NCBI GenBank assembly: GCA_002221725.1
Contig: NJFT01000018.1
Span: 186,001-250,000 of the forward strand
Source of the DNA: Scedosporium boydii
Taxonomy: Eukaryota > Ascomycota > Sordariomycetes > Microascales > Microascaceae
Direction: 5' to 3'
Length of the DNA stretch: 64,000 bases
Positions 12,149 to 23,147 of the stretch are shown here, piece after piece. The notes beneath the pieces were generated by a model. The model was not told the DNA's origin. It did not search any database and was given only the letters and a program-made list of their open reading frames with translations. The position numbers and the translations under genes are program-made. The number at the start of each line of letters is the position of its first letter. The stretch's first letter is position 1.

Positions 12149-13430
12149 ATGCCGTCGCAAAAGGGCTGGGCTCGGCGCCCCTGGTTCCTCCTCGCCCTCG
12201 CTCTTGTCCTCGTCCTCCTAGCCTCCGGCGCCGAGGCTTCCGTCGGAGACAGGCTGCCGGCCTTTCGCGAGTGTGTGAGGGTATGATGCTCCCTTTCGCA
12301 AACTCATTCCTAATTTTCTCTCTTTGCCCCTCTGGGGAACGTCAACTTGGCTTGTTGGCGAAGCTCCCCCCCGCTTGTAATGCGCAAAGAACAGTAGAGC
12401 GACTAACCTAACCGCGTGCGAGTACAGCAATGCAAGGAGACCAAGTGTGTCGCCGGAAAGGATGCCATGCAAATTCGTACGAAGCTTCCCCCTTCATCTC
12501 CTCACTCCCTTAGCACCCTATTCTGACGTCCTGCCCCCCTTCTGCAGCTCCCTACCGACGCCTCCTCCTCTGGGACTGTCCCGCCGAATGCGACTACGCC
12601 TGCCAACACGAAATAACCGCCCGCCGCATCATCTCCGACCAACCCGTCGTCCAATTCCACGGAAAATGGCCCTTCTTCCGCATCCTCGGCATGCAAGAAC
12701 CCCTCAGCGTAATCTTCTCCCTCGGCAACCTCTGGGCCCACGCCTCGGGGCTCCGTCGCCTGCGCGCCTCCGTCCCCCCCTCCTACCGCCTCCTCCCCTT
12801 CTATAAGCTGTTCGCCTACTTCGGCATTGCCTCGTGGGTGTTCAGCTCCATCTTCCACACTCGCGACTTTAAGTTCACCGAGGAGATGGACTACTTCGCC
12901 GCCGGCGCCAGCGTCCTCTACGGCCTGTACTATACCGCCGTGCGTGTCTTTAGGCTCGTCAGGCCGACGCGAAAGATCAAGTCCATCCTGAAGTCTTGGA
13001 CGGTTCTCTGCTGCTGTCTCTACCTCGCCCACGTCGCCTATCTCAAGGGTGTGAGGTGGGATTACACCTACAATATGGCCGCCAACGTCGTCGTCGGCCT
13101 GCTGCATAACATACTCTGGTTCTGGTTTAGTTTTCGGAGATATAGGCTGTCCGGCGAGCCGTGGACGCTCTTGCCCGTCGTGGCGGTGACGTGGATTTCC
13201 TTGGCCATGAGCCTCGAGCTCTTTGACTTTGCGCCCTTGTGGGGGAGTCTGGATGCGCATGCGCTCTGGCACTTTGGGACGATTGCGCCGTGTGTGTTGT
13301 GGTATAGGTGAGTTTGTTCCCTTCTTCGTAACCCTGGTTGAGCCATGAGCTGACTTGGTTTTTGTCTTCTAGATATTTGGTTATGGATGCCCTGGATGAT
13401 CTCGGTGGCACAAAAAAGTTCATCTCTTAA
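12149..13430 (+). CDS. PER1: PER1/PGAP3-type GPI-anchor lipid remodelling protein
   Basis: ER membrane protein of the Per1/PGAP3 family (CREST superfamily) needed to remodel the lipid of GPI anchors, removing the unsaturated acyl chain. Exons: 12149-12280, 12428-12476, 12548-13307, 13373-13430, giving 332 residues. Residues ~10-30 are a hydrophobic signal peptide. The lumenal cysteine-rich part reads RECVRQCKETKCV and LLLWDCPAECDYACQHEIT, both family marks. Several membrane helices follow, with the CREST residues in FSSIFHTRDF, the aspartate of EMDYFAAG, and the terminal SLDAHALWHFGT. The C-terminus YLVMDALDDLGG also matches. Exon 2 is only 49 bases and was placed by its CKETKC motif. Confidence 0.94.
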
Positions 13431-13790
13431 GAAGAAAATAATAAGCCCACACTCTATACAGGCAGTAATGAGGATGGCTGTATAAGCTGTGTGGTATTTA
13501 TGTCCCTTGAATAGCTTCAGATCAATTGGGAAATCTAAAACGGTGGAAGGAATCATGAGTTCAAATTTTGCTTCCGAATCGACTTGTATAACAGTTTCCA
13601 AATCTTCGTGCTTCTTTCCCGGTTTTTTACTCCTGCAAACGCCGTTATCCTCCAAGAAAATCCCATAGATACAAGAAAATCCTAATATTACATGCAGAGC
13701 TGTCAGACAAATATGCATACGGCAGTAATATATGCCCCGAAGCAGCCCCTCTATCCACAGAACGTACGTCTCTATACTTCGTCCCCGAAT
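13431..13790. other. Intergenic between convergent genes
   Basis: 360 bp of 3' flanking sequence for the PER1-type gene (+) and the membrane protein gene (-). No gene or clear structure seen. Confidence 0.55.
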
Positions 13791-14652
13791 TCAAACGCAA
13801 TCAGTCCAGGGAACCGTCCACGGCAGCCCGAGCCCGGGCATCGTAAACTCAGGCATCGAAGCCACCAAATGCGGCGCCAGTATCCCCAAGAAGAAACCCC
13901 CGGTGACCAGCGCAACCATGACGGCCGCCGTAAGAGAAGGGGATATCTCGCGCTGGAGCCAGTGCTGCCGGAGTTGAATCGTGCCGATGTGGGCGTGGAA
14001 CAGCTCGTGGTCGACGTTGCCGTCGGGGTCGGGGTTGAATGGGGGCGAAGGGCGTGGGGACTGCTTGCTTTCGGCTCTTTAATCGCTGGACAAAGTAGAT
14101 CCCGAGTTGTTAGCTTTGTGCTCTTCTCACTCGCAAAAAAGGAGTCCTTTCCTCCCACCCCTTCTCTCTCTCCTTTTGGAATTTCAATGAAAGGGGCGTG
14201 AAAAAAAAGAAGAGCGGTAAATCTTACAGCAACGTAAGGCACACATCCCCCTGCAACTTCGCCTTAAGCTCCAACTCAACATCTAGATTCAACCCAATAT
14301 GCAGCCTCGCCGATCTCGACTTCGAATTCCCCAGGTTCGGCACGGGCGCCGGTGTGGCAAGGGACTTGGCAAGCTGGGCTCCGTTCCCCGGCTTGCCGCC
14401 GTTCTCGCCGCCGGTGGAGGCGGCCTTCCTCTTTCTCCGTCTCCGGCGACGGCCGCCGCCGCTGCTGGCGCTGTTGGTGGTCGGGGCGGTGCTCGCTTGG
14501 GAATCTGTCGTGGTTGAGAAGGCTGTTTCGGATGCGGAGTCGTCTACATCGCCGATGTCGAGGTAGATGTCGCGCTTGAGTTGGGGCGGTTGGCCGCGGG
14601 GGTCGTCGGTGTAGATGGGCTTTATGGTGCCTAGGGGGATGGTGGTAGGCAT
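13791..14652 (-). CDS. Putative single-pass membrane protein, function unknown
   Basis: Two exons, 14652-14228 and about 14076-13791, giving 236 residues. I do not recognise the family by name. Residues ~1-70 are polar (MPTTIPLGTIKPIYTDD start), then a strongly basic GGGRRRRRRKRK stretch, then the segment LHIGLNLDVELELKAKLQGDV. Exon 2 encodes HELFHAHIGTIQLRQHWLQ and one membrane helix, LTAAVMVALVTGGFFLGIL. The donor GTAAGA at 14227 is strong, but the acceptor is uncertain: the best CAG at 14086 leads to an immediate in-frame stop, whereas an AAAG acceptor before 14076 keeps the frame. The open reading, the helix and the Arg/Lys block argue for a real gene. The basic cluster could be a nuclear or membrane-proximal signal. 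Confidence 0.62.
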
Positions 14653-14880
14653 TGTGGGCGGTCGGGATTGATGTGTAGGGGAGAGGGATATGATGGGTGA
14701 AGAGATCAAGTTCTAGCGACTCGCGGGGAGTCGTAGAAGAGAGACGGCTCACAATTCTAAAGACCAATGTGATGCCTCAAAAGACAGACGTGATAGAAAG
14801 GCAAAAGGGGGAGGAAAGGAGCACGAGGGGAGTTGGTTGAGCAATGATATTGAAGATCACTAAGAGAGCCGCCGATCATA

Positions 14881-15347
14881 TTAATAGGATTTATTCAGGT
14901 CACAGACGTCTGGTATCCAGTTTCCAATATGTACCAAGCCCGTTTGTTTCAACAAATCGGCTTCTGGAAGTTTAACCAGGAGTGGTCCCAGGGGAAGTTT
15001 CCTAGGATTGCCAGCATCCCATATTGGGGTGTTGCGGGAGCCGTGTTGGCGGAAAGTAATCCCTAAAGGGCGGTTGAGCTCTCTCCGCGATGTGTTCTTC
15101 GTGGAAGTTGCTGCAGCCCGGATCCCGTCCGAAACAAGCCCCAAGCGCAACTCGTACGATGACACAAGGCCTGAAACGTCGACTGCGAACCCTTGTCTCC
15201 CGCCACTCGGACGAGAGAGGGTTTAAGGCTAACGAATAATATTGAAGATCGGACAGGCATCTCACCAAGTACCACGGTGGCAAGCGCTCCTGTAAGCACA
15301 TCGATATTGACTGAAGTTGTGGACGAAAATGGTTTGGAAGACGCCAT
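14881..15347 (-). CDS. Tentative small two-exon protein
   Basis: Model: ATG at 15347, exon 15347-15266, intron with GTGAGA donor and CGCAG acceptor, exon 15182-14881, giving 127 residues. The frames join exactly and end at TAA. The first exon reads MASSKPFSSTTSVNIDVLTGAL; the second contains RRELNRPLGITFRQHG, PIWDAGNPRKLPLGPL and TGLVHIGNWIPDV, which have protein-like composition without low complexity. I cannot assign a family. A short hydrophobic segment spans the splice (LTGALATVVLVDVSGLV). It could instead be noncoding. It lies 229 bp downstream of the start of the membrane-protein gene on the same strand. Confidence 0.42.
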
Positions 15348-16183
15348 GATGCCACCTTCGCCCCCTTTTACAAAGTTAACTTCAGCGGCGCACCTCCCAC
15401 CCAATGATACAGCGGATGAAGTTGGGATGATGTCGATGCTTGCTCAAGGCCATGGCGGAACAAATTGCAATCCTCTGGCTACATTTTTATTCCATTGATG
15501 CTATTCTTTTTCCCCGCCAACCAATTTTGAATGCGAGACAACTTTCAAAAAGAAAAGAAAAAAAGTACATGATGAATCCCAGCCTGCAAATCGAAATGAC
15601 CTTCCTCGTAAACTCCAAATCGCCAAACATCCCAATCAGTAATAATTAAGCCCCTGCCACAGATGAAATATGGCCACATTGAGGAGAATCATTATGAAGA
15701 AACCAGCTGCCGAATATGGCTCTCGTTCCTCGATGCTAGGCCAGGCTCCAGTGTGTTTGGGTCCTGTTACCCCACTTGACCTTGGTTTGTGCCTGGTTCC
15801 TTGCTGGGTCTTCCATGAACCGTGATTCGAGCACCGGCTTGTATTAAGCTTGTTCCCTGTTTGGCTTCGGTATCCATAACTGGCCCCCAATCAAAGAGAA
15901 AAAAATATCAGCTCCGCGCCTTGCCGTGCCGTCACTACCCTTTGGCTGCCCCGCATATAACTGGACTTGACAAGGCGGGCTAGCCTAGTCCCGAGCGCGT
16001 CTTGGCGTGTCGTTCTGATCATTCATGAAAAACATCTCCTCACCGAGCCTTGTCCGTTAGGTGATGGCTGCGGCTCCTACCCATCCGTACCCCTCAAATG
16101 GCAACACCGGATAGTGGAGTGTCATCGTAGCCTTCAAATGCTTGAAAACATTAATATTCTCTTCCTCCTCCACTGCTCATTCC
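15348..16183. other. Intergenic, no supported gene
   Basis: 836 bp containing the 3' flank of the bHLH gene and upstream sequence of the tentative small gene. Short open frames only. No repeat or RNA gene recognised. Confidence 0.5.
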
Positions 16184-17631
16184 TCAGGTACTGAGCAAAT
16201 CGCGAACCGACATTCCTCGGCCGGCCCCGCCCTGAGGCTTAGGTCCGCTTTCACCTTGGCTCACAGACAAATGCCTCTGGCCAAAGTATCCCCTCCGATC
16301 AGTGTTGAGCATCAGTAAGGCTGCCGTCGCTTCGTGGTCAGCATCGCCTTGGGGACCGAGCGCTGGGCTTGTTAGAGCCGAGCTGAGTGACGGGAGCGTT
16401 CCGGGAGCTCCGTAACCGAATGCCGTTTGCGGCCCAAAAGCAGGGGATGTCGTCGCGGACGTCGTATAGCTGAAGCGTCGATGATGTTCGGCGGACACCG
16501 AGGAGGAATACGACTCTCTTCGAGGAGAGGCATCCCGAGCTTGAAGCGCTGGTGATATTGAAGCTCGGTGAGAGCTTGGAGCATTGCTATATGTTGGGGA
16601 CGGGACAGTCGATCCCGTCATCTCGACATCGGCAGGTTCGGCTTCGACATGATTGCTATGTCCCGCGGGATACACGTGTTGCTGCGATTGTGGGTGGTGG
16701 GGGTTGTGGTGGTGATGATGATGGTGATGACGAGTGTCCGAGGCATACGTCTCTTGTATGGTAGGCGTGTCGACAGCGGAATGTTCTGACGATTCGCTGG
16801 GCTCACGCTCTTCACGCTCCGCTTTCAGCTTGGATACACAATCTTCCAAATAACGCACATATTCTATCGAGGCCTAAGTAGAGTCTCTTGTTAGTTCGGA
16901 AAGCACCTGTACCAGGCACAGGCAGGGCAGGAAAGAGGTAAGGGGATTCACGCATCCACCCTTTTCATTTTGATATAATTTAGGGATTTTGAGGAACGTA
17001 CCTGCAAAATAGCAAGCTTGTGCATCTCTCCAGTGCAGGCAGGAATCATACTTTTCAGAACGGCAAACTCCTCGTTCATCTTCGACCTACGCCGCCTCTC
17101 GATAAGGCTGTGGGCAGTCTTTCGGGCGATTTTCCTTCCCGCCGCGCTCGTGGCCGAGGGCTGCTTCTTCTTACCGCCGGCCGCACCGGTAGCGCTCGAA
17201 GCGGCGGTAGCGGTAGAAGCCGACGACGAAGAAGAAGAAGCGGAGGAGGCTGCATTCGATTTGCTCCCAGCTCCCGTTGCCTTGGTTGTCGGTCCAGTTT
17301 TCTCGCTAACGTCTTCCTTCTCCTCTTGCTTCTTCGGCTTCATTTGGATAATCTTCCTCGACCTCGTTGGTGGCGGCGGGAGTTCGAACGGAACCTTGGC
17401 TTCCTTATTCGCGGCGGACGATCTTCGCCTCGATTTGACTGTCTCGCTAGGCTGTACTGGGTATTCAGTCCTCGAAGACTGGCCCCTCGATTCCCTCGCC
17501 GGGGAGGCAGATGTCATGGCTGGAGGAGGAAGTTCGAATGCCATTTGGAGACTGGTAATGTCTTTTGTGCCATCCTTGCCTTTGATGTCGGTCGAGGAGG
17601 CAGGTGTGGGAGGGAGTGTTGGTTGAGGCAT
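16184..17631 (-). CDS. bHLH transcription factor
   Basis: Nuclear DNA-binding protein of 439 residues in two exons, 17631-17002 and 16873-16184. The basic helix-loop-helix domain (about residues 165-230) reads ARKTAHSLIERRRRSKMNEE, then LKSMIPACTGEMHKLAILQ, and continues after the intron with ASIEYVRYLEDCVSKLK. The HxxxERRRR basic-region pattern predicts E-box binding (inference). The N-terminal half is rich in Pro, Ser and Lys and has an Ala/Ser run before the domain. The C-terminal half has eight consecutive histidines and is Ser/Pro-rich, ending GMSVRDLLST. Splice sites are canonical (CAG|GTACGT, TTAG acceptor). It is not recognisably NUC-1/Pho4 or the SREBP type, so the target pathway is left open. 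About 2.8 kb without a gene lies upstream, which may include a long leader. Confidence 0.9.
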
Positions 17632-20414
17632 GGCGGGCGTAATAACCAGGTCTCAACCGATTGGCCTCGTGTTAGAGAAGAATCAAATGGGAAGCCGAGG
17701 GAAAGGGGTGGGGGAAGAAGGGCTTGGAGGCTAGAGCATGCGATATGTATCCTCAATCATCCAAGCAAGGGTCCTGGAATGTGTGTTTTTGTTCCTTGTG
17801 TGCGTGTGTGTGTGCTGAAATGAGAGAAGGAAAAAAAAACGATAAACGTTGAGGTCCTTCTTAGCGGAGAAGGTGGACGAGGCTCGACGAAGATGACAAA
17901 CGAAAGAAGAGATAACGGGGACGCTTTATCTCAGTCTTTACATCCATATCCGGGTCAGAAACAGGTTAACCCTCATCGGCAAGTCGGGAAAGGAAAGTTG
18001 AGCAGGGAAGCAGCAAAGTGGGCATCTAAATCCTGGAGAGGGAGGAGCATGGAAGGGGGTACACGGGGCAGGCCATGCCACGCCCGCCTCTAATAACGAC
18101 GATGGAAACAGACCTAAATCCCTAGGACGGACGGAAGGCAAAGCCAAGCGATGTCAGACAAAAAGGTTGGTCTCCACAATCATAAACTACAAGCGGCGAG
18201 AGGCAAAAAGAGGGAACTTGAGTTATAGAAAGGAAAAATGGTCTTGGAGAGAATGTGTTTCGGGGCCCAATCAAGCTTCGAGACCAGCGCCATGCGACAT
18301 CAATCGCTCATCCAGGGGTCTCGAGAGAAACGAACAAAGTTTAAGAGAACATTGAACGTCTCAATGATAGCAACGGGGGCACGGTCAACTTCTGGTTTCC
18401 GTTCCTCCTTCCGCGCCCAGACAAGGTAGGAAGAGGTACATTGCCGTGCCGTGCTAGCAAAAGTAGATGCTACTTTGCACATGGCACATTCCTCAACTGT
18501 CTGCCCCAGCTTCGAGACTTTTTTTTTCGCCTCCCCAGCAAAAGCAAGAAGCGGCGAAGGGGGGCACGCGACTTCCTCCCCATTTTCTCAACTCTCGTGT
18601 GCTTGGCGAATTGTCAGACACGTGCGTTAACTGCACCCGGTCCATCAAAGGAGCAATGAGATAGGAGATCATGTACTGATCAAGTTCTGCGAGCCAATCG
18701 CTCGGCTGCGTGGGGATGTTTAGAGGTCCGGTCGTGTCGAGGTTGTTCGGTGGAGGTTCGACGAATCAGAAGCTCCGGCTTAAGCACATGGGGTGAACCT
18801 CCGCCCCGGACGGGTCCAGGATCCCGTCTAGGAAAGAGGGTCCCTCAACCTCAGCTTACGCAGTACACTAGTATACTTCGTACTTTGCCTTGTCAAGGGC
18901 AAGTGCGTGCGATGGACATTGGACATTGGACTGATTGTGTGATGCTAGTACTTGCGTACTTGCGTATTTCGTACACTACATTGTACGCATTGATCAAACC
19001 TAGTACAATTGTGCAAGTGCGCGCAGTGCGTCGTGTGCACCAGGCTTGTTCGAAGCATGAATTGAGGAAGTCGCCCACGAAGCTGCTGCTTCAATCGTCA
19101 GCATCTGCAGGGAGCAAAGAACTCAACCCCAACTTCAGATTCGATCGAACTGGGGCCGAGCAACAAGTTTCTGAATGTTCAATTAGCTGCGATATATTGA
19201 GTCGGCATTGAGTCTAATGTTGACCCGCAGTGTAGTATCATCCACAAACAATACTCACCGGGGAAGCAGTCAGTATACACTACTAGAGACTTTCATCCTC
19301 TCTCAAATGCTGGCCATTCCCTTCCGAGCACGAGGTAGTCAAATCCTCCTCTGATCCTTCTCGGACCACACGTGCCCTCACTCTTCCCCCGGACTTCTTC
19401 TCAAGGACCCTCCCCCACTGCCAAGAGGGTTGCTCTCTATCCCAGAGCACCTACCAGCGTTGGAAGGTCTGCATGTGCTCTCCGCGTTACCACGTCCCAT
19501 GTGTCCCCCACGGCTGGCTTTGATTGGAACTTCCCCGTCGATCTCTCTCTTCTCTTGCACTAGTACTGGCAACTCCGATATTACGGCGCGGGCCACGCTA
19601 ATATAGGCCATCCAACTTCTTCTTCACTGCCGTCGTGCGGAGGCGGTGTTTTTTTAACGGGCATTCCACTCACCGAGAGGGCTGCACGAGCATGTCGCGG
19701 TAAAGGGGCACACGATAGGAGATCGCGGATCGGGAAATCTAGGACACTTTTCTTTTTTTCTTTTTTCTTGCTTTCTTTTTCCCCCTTCGGCTAGAGTTTG
19801 ATAACAGGCGGCGATAGCTTCCGGTGAGCTCGTGCTCTCCAGTTCATGTAGCGATTATCGCCTCTCTCTAGCCTGTAGCATGCGTGCTCACGTTCTATGA
19901 TGCGCCAAGTGGTTGGCATCAAACGAGACATGCCTTCAAAAACCCGCACTCTCTAAGTGGCGGAGGTAGCCCGAGAGGAGCACGTGGGTTTTCGGGTGCC
20001 TGGATCGATCCCTGCCCTGTCTACTATGTCTCGCTTGGGGTTCGTCTGGGTTACAAGAGGAGCCGGGGTGCAGACCTAAAAATCCATACGAGGCAAATTA
20101 TATCCAGATCTTGCCCACCGAGAGAGACACCATCTGCAGCTTAAATTTAGAATATGCATTCAATATTAAGAGATCATGATAACCATGACGATGACGATCA
20201 TCTTACTACTCCGTAGTGGTGTTTGACTCTACTTTGTAGTGCTAACACAATCCCGATACTAGCCTTCCTTGAATCCCACATAAATACCTATTTCCTTCAT
20301 TTTTGGTCTCAAGACTGAGATCTCGACAAATATCTCACAACTCGCCCAGATAATCATCCACATCCATGTAAACATCACACACTCTCTACCAACCCTTGGC
20401 CCAAACTCTTCAAC
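17632..20414. other. Intergenic, upstream of bHLH gene and 3' of P5C dehydrogenase
   Basis: 2.8 kb with no supported gene. Near the bHLH start there is an A-rich stretch (17830-17840) and purine-rich leader-like sequence. A cluster of related short words lies at 18870-19010 (TACTTCGTA at 18874-18882, plus GTACTTGCGTACTTGCGTA-like sequence), and TACTCCGTA at 20207-20215. A T/C-rich tract is at 19748-19785. Confidence 0.55.
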
Positions 20415-22317
20415 TTACACCTCATTGCTGGGATACGTAACCTTCGTCGTCGCGTTAAATTCCTCCTTGATGCTCCTCACGCTCACAAACCTGCCCAGCA
20501 AGTTCTGGCTACCTGCCTTATCATTCGTCCCGCTAGCCCTGCTACCTCCGAACGGCTGCTGCCCAACCACGGCGCCCGTGCTCTTGCAATTGATGTAGAA
20601 ATTGCCCGCCGCGTCACGCAGCCTGTCCTCGGCCGCTCGCACGGCTTGGCGGTCGGTGGCGAAAACGGATCCCGTCAGTCCATACTCCGAGGTTGAGTTG
20701 ACGAGGTCGCAGGCGTCGAGGAAGGCTTGCTTCGAGTCGCCCGACTGGTTGTCGTAGACGTATACTGTGAGCACCGGGCCGAAGAGTTCGGTCGACAGGA
20801 GCCTGTGGGCGGGGTTCTTGGTCAGGTAGACCGTAGGGTGGATGAAGTAGCCCGTAGAGCCGTCGTACTTGCCGCCCGCGAGCAGCTCTAGCTCCTCGTC
20901 GGACTTGGCCTGCTCGATGACGCCCATCAATTTCTTAAACGACCCCTCGTGGATGACGGGGCCGATGAAGTTTCCGTGCTCCCAAGGGTTGCCGATCTTG
21001 AGAGCGTTGGTCTCCTCGACCAAGCGCTCCTTGAACTCCGGCCAGATCGACGAAGGCACGTACACCCTCGACGTGGCGCTGCACTTCTGGCCCTGATACT
21101 CGAAAGCACCACGAACGGTGTTAATGACCGCATTCTCAACGTCTGCGGACTCGTGAATGAGGTGGAAGTTCTTGCCGCCGGTCTCTCCCACAACTCGGGG
21201 GTACGACTGGAATCTACCTTCGGCGATTCCGGCGCCGATAGCTCCGTAGAGCTTGCGGAACACCGCCGTGCTTCCGGTGAAGTGCAAAGCCGCAAACTTC
21301 CTATGAGACAGTACGGTCCTCGTGACCTCCTCCGCGTCGCCGGGCACAAACTGGATCACATTCTTGGGGAGGCCAGCTTCCAACAGAATCTGATACAGCA
21401 GCCAGTTCGAGGCAATGGCCGAATCCGAGGGCTTCCACACAACCACGTTACCGAGGAGCGCCGGCGCCGCGGGCAAATTCCCGGCGATCGCCGTAAAGTT
21501 GAACGGCGTCACGGCGTACACAAATCCCTCCAGCGGCCGGTACTCCACCCGGTTCCACACGCCGGGCGTATTATGCTCGGGCTGCTGAGCATACATCTCC
21601 TGAGCGTAATGGACGTTGAACCTCAAAAAGTCGACAAGCTCGGCGGCCGAGTCAATCTCCGCCTGCCAGGCATTTTTGCCCTGGCCGAGCATCGTCGCCG
21701 CCATGAGATCATATCGGTATTTTCCCGAGATGAGATCGGCCGCCTTGAGGAAGATGGCTGCGCGATCGGCGAAGGGGAGGGATGCCCACTCGGCCTGGGC
21801 GGAGAGGGCCGAGTCGATGGCTTTGGAGACATCGGCGGGGCTGGCAGTCGAGTACCTTGCTACGACGGAGGCGTGGTGGGCCGGGTTGTGTTGCGAGCGG
21901 ATGGCGGAGGTCTTGATCTATGAGAAAGCGAAAGGTATTGTGAGAACTGCTAGACTGGGCGCGTCGGGGGGGGGGGGGGGGGGGTTTCTGGGGTCTTACC
22001 TGTTTACCGTCAACAACTACGGGGACGTCGAATGGGGCCCTGCTCTGCAGACGGTCAATTGCAGCCGTTAACCCCTCGCGCTGGGCTGAACCTTTCGCAT
22101 AATGATGCTACGCCTCGTTAGCCTTTCCCATGTGGTCTCTGCAAAGAAATTCTCTCGAAGTAGCACTCACGTTGGGCTCATTGGCCACCTTGGGTATCTT
22201 GAACGTTCCGATTGTCGACATCCTAGCTGTCTGAGCATTGTATAAAGATGCAGATCGAGGGAGGCTCTTCCTCAAGCCGGAAGCGGCCACTTGCCGAAGG
22301 GAAAGGGACATTGTCAT
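20415..22317 (-). CDS. PUT2: Delta-1-pyrroline-5-carboxylate dehydrogenase, mitochondrial
   Basis: NAD-dependent aldehyde dehydrogenase that turns pyrroline-5-carboxylate/glutamate semialdehyde into glutamate, the second step of proline breakdown, in the mitochondrial matrix. Exons: 22317-22171, 22107-22000, 21917-20415, giving 585 residues, normal for the family. A second in-frame ATG lies at 22311. The N-terminus MTMSLSLRQVAASGLRKSLP looks like a mitochondrial presequence. Catalytic landmarks: TPFNFTAIAGNL, WKPSD, FTGSTAVFR, the general-base glutamate in VVGETGGKN (near residue 330) and the nucleophile cysteine in YQGQKCSATSR (near 364). GPVLTVYVYD and QQPFGGSRASGTNDK also match. Intron 2 carries a run of 19 G on the plus strand. 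The symbol follows the yeast orthologue; Aspergillus calls it prnC. Confidence 0.96.
21966..21984. repeat. G19 homopolymer in intron 2 of the P5C dehydrogenase gene
   Basis: Nineteen consecutive G on the plus strand (C in the sense of the gene), 14 bp from the donor of intron 2 (21918-21999). It could be polymorphic in length and is a likely place for sequencing or assembly error. Confidence 0.9.
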
Positions 22318-23147
22318 ATATCACGCTGGATGGGAACACAAGACTACGCAAGAGGAAACAGCGCACGCGGGAATCAACTGATAATAATTAAAGAATAAGG
22401 AGAGACGGGTGAGGTACTACCACACACCAAAGGAAGACTCAAGAGGAGGAAACCCTCGGCGTTGCAATGGGTCATGGATTCGCTTTAAGGTTCCTAGACT
22501 CGGGCGTTTTGGAAGCTTTTAACATGCGGGAGAGCTTCGGATTGGACAGTCTTGTTCATTCTTATCTGGTCCATTGGCCACTTGAAATGCTCGGGATGAC
22601 TTCAATTGTGATACATTGGTTTCTCCTCGCTTTACGGCGGGTTAAGGCGGGGCGGCTTTCAATGACGTTGGCTTTGGTTGGAGCGTTGTGCCGATGCAGC
22701 CCACAAGACCCGCACTGGGAAGGCACGTGATAGGCTGCTTCACAAGCCTTCTGTGGGGTCGCGCTAGAACTCTCCTTCAACAGCCGAGACTACGAAGTAC
22801 ACGACACTCCACTACCATGATATGAGCCTTGATTGAGCCTTGATGAGGCAGGTCAAGAGTTTTTAGTTTGAGGCTTGGGATGTTGAGTCGGTGAGGGATT
22901 TACGGATTTATTCAGGAATTCTCTGTGTTTGGGGATGTTGGAGAGCGATATCGGTTGACTGATGCGATGCATCTTGTTCGATTCACTATGATATATATAT
23001 AGCTGAACTCCGCAAGCGGCATCCCCTCCGACTTATTACCCGATATGCCCCGGAGTATCGTAACAAAGGAACAAAAGCACAATGGAAAAGAAACAGAAGA
23101 AATATAGGAAACCTAGCCTTGGAATGCGCCCAAAATTACATCCATAT
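22318..23147. other. Intergenic, no supported gene
   Basis: 830 bp holding the promoter of the P5C dehydrogenase gene and the 3' flank of the PhoD-like gene, both on the minus strand. One TACGAAGTA word at 22791-22799 and an AT run at 22990-23001. No gene seen. Confidence 0.55.

Noticed and set aside
12502..13272. 256-codon minus-strand frame
   Set aside because: Antisense to the main exon of the PER1-type gene, which has firm family motifs.
17018..17823. Long plus-strand open frames of 202 and 267 codons
   Set aside because: Antisense shadows of the bHLH gene; composition is Arg/Leu- or Val/Ala-rich and low complexity.
20949..21923. 324-codon open frame on the plus strand
   Set aside because: It lies wholly antisense to the P5C dehydrogenase exon; GC-rich codon use on the true strand opens this frame, and it has no recognisable domain.
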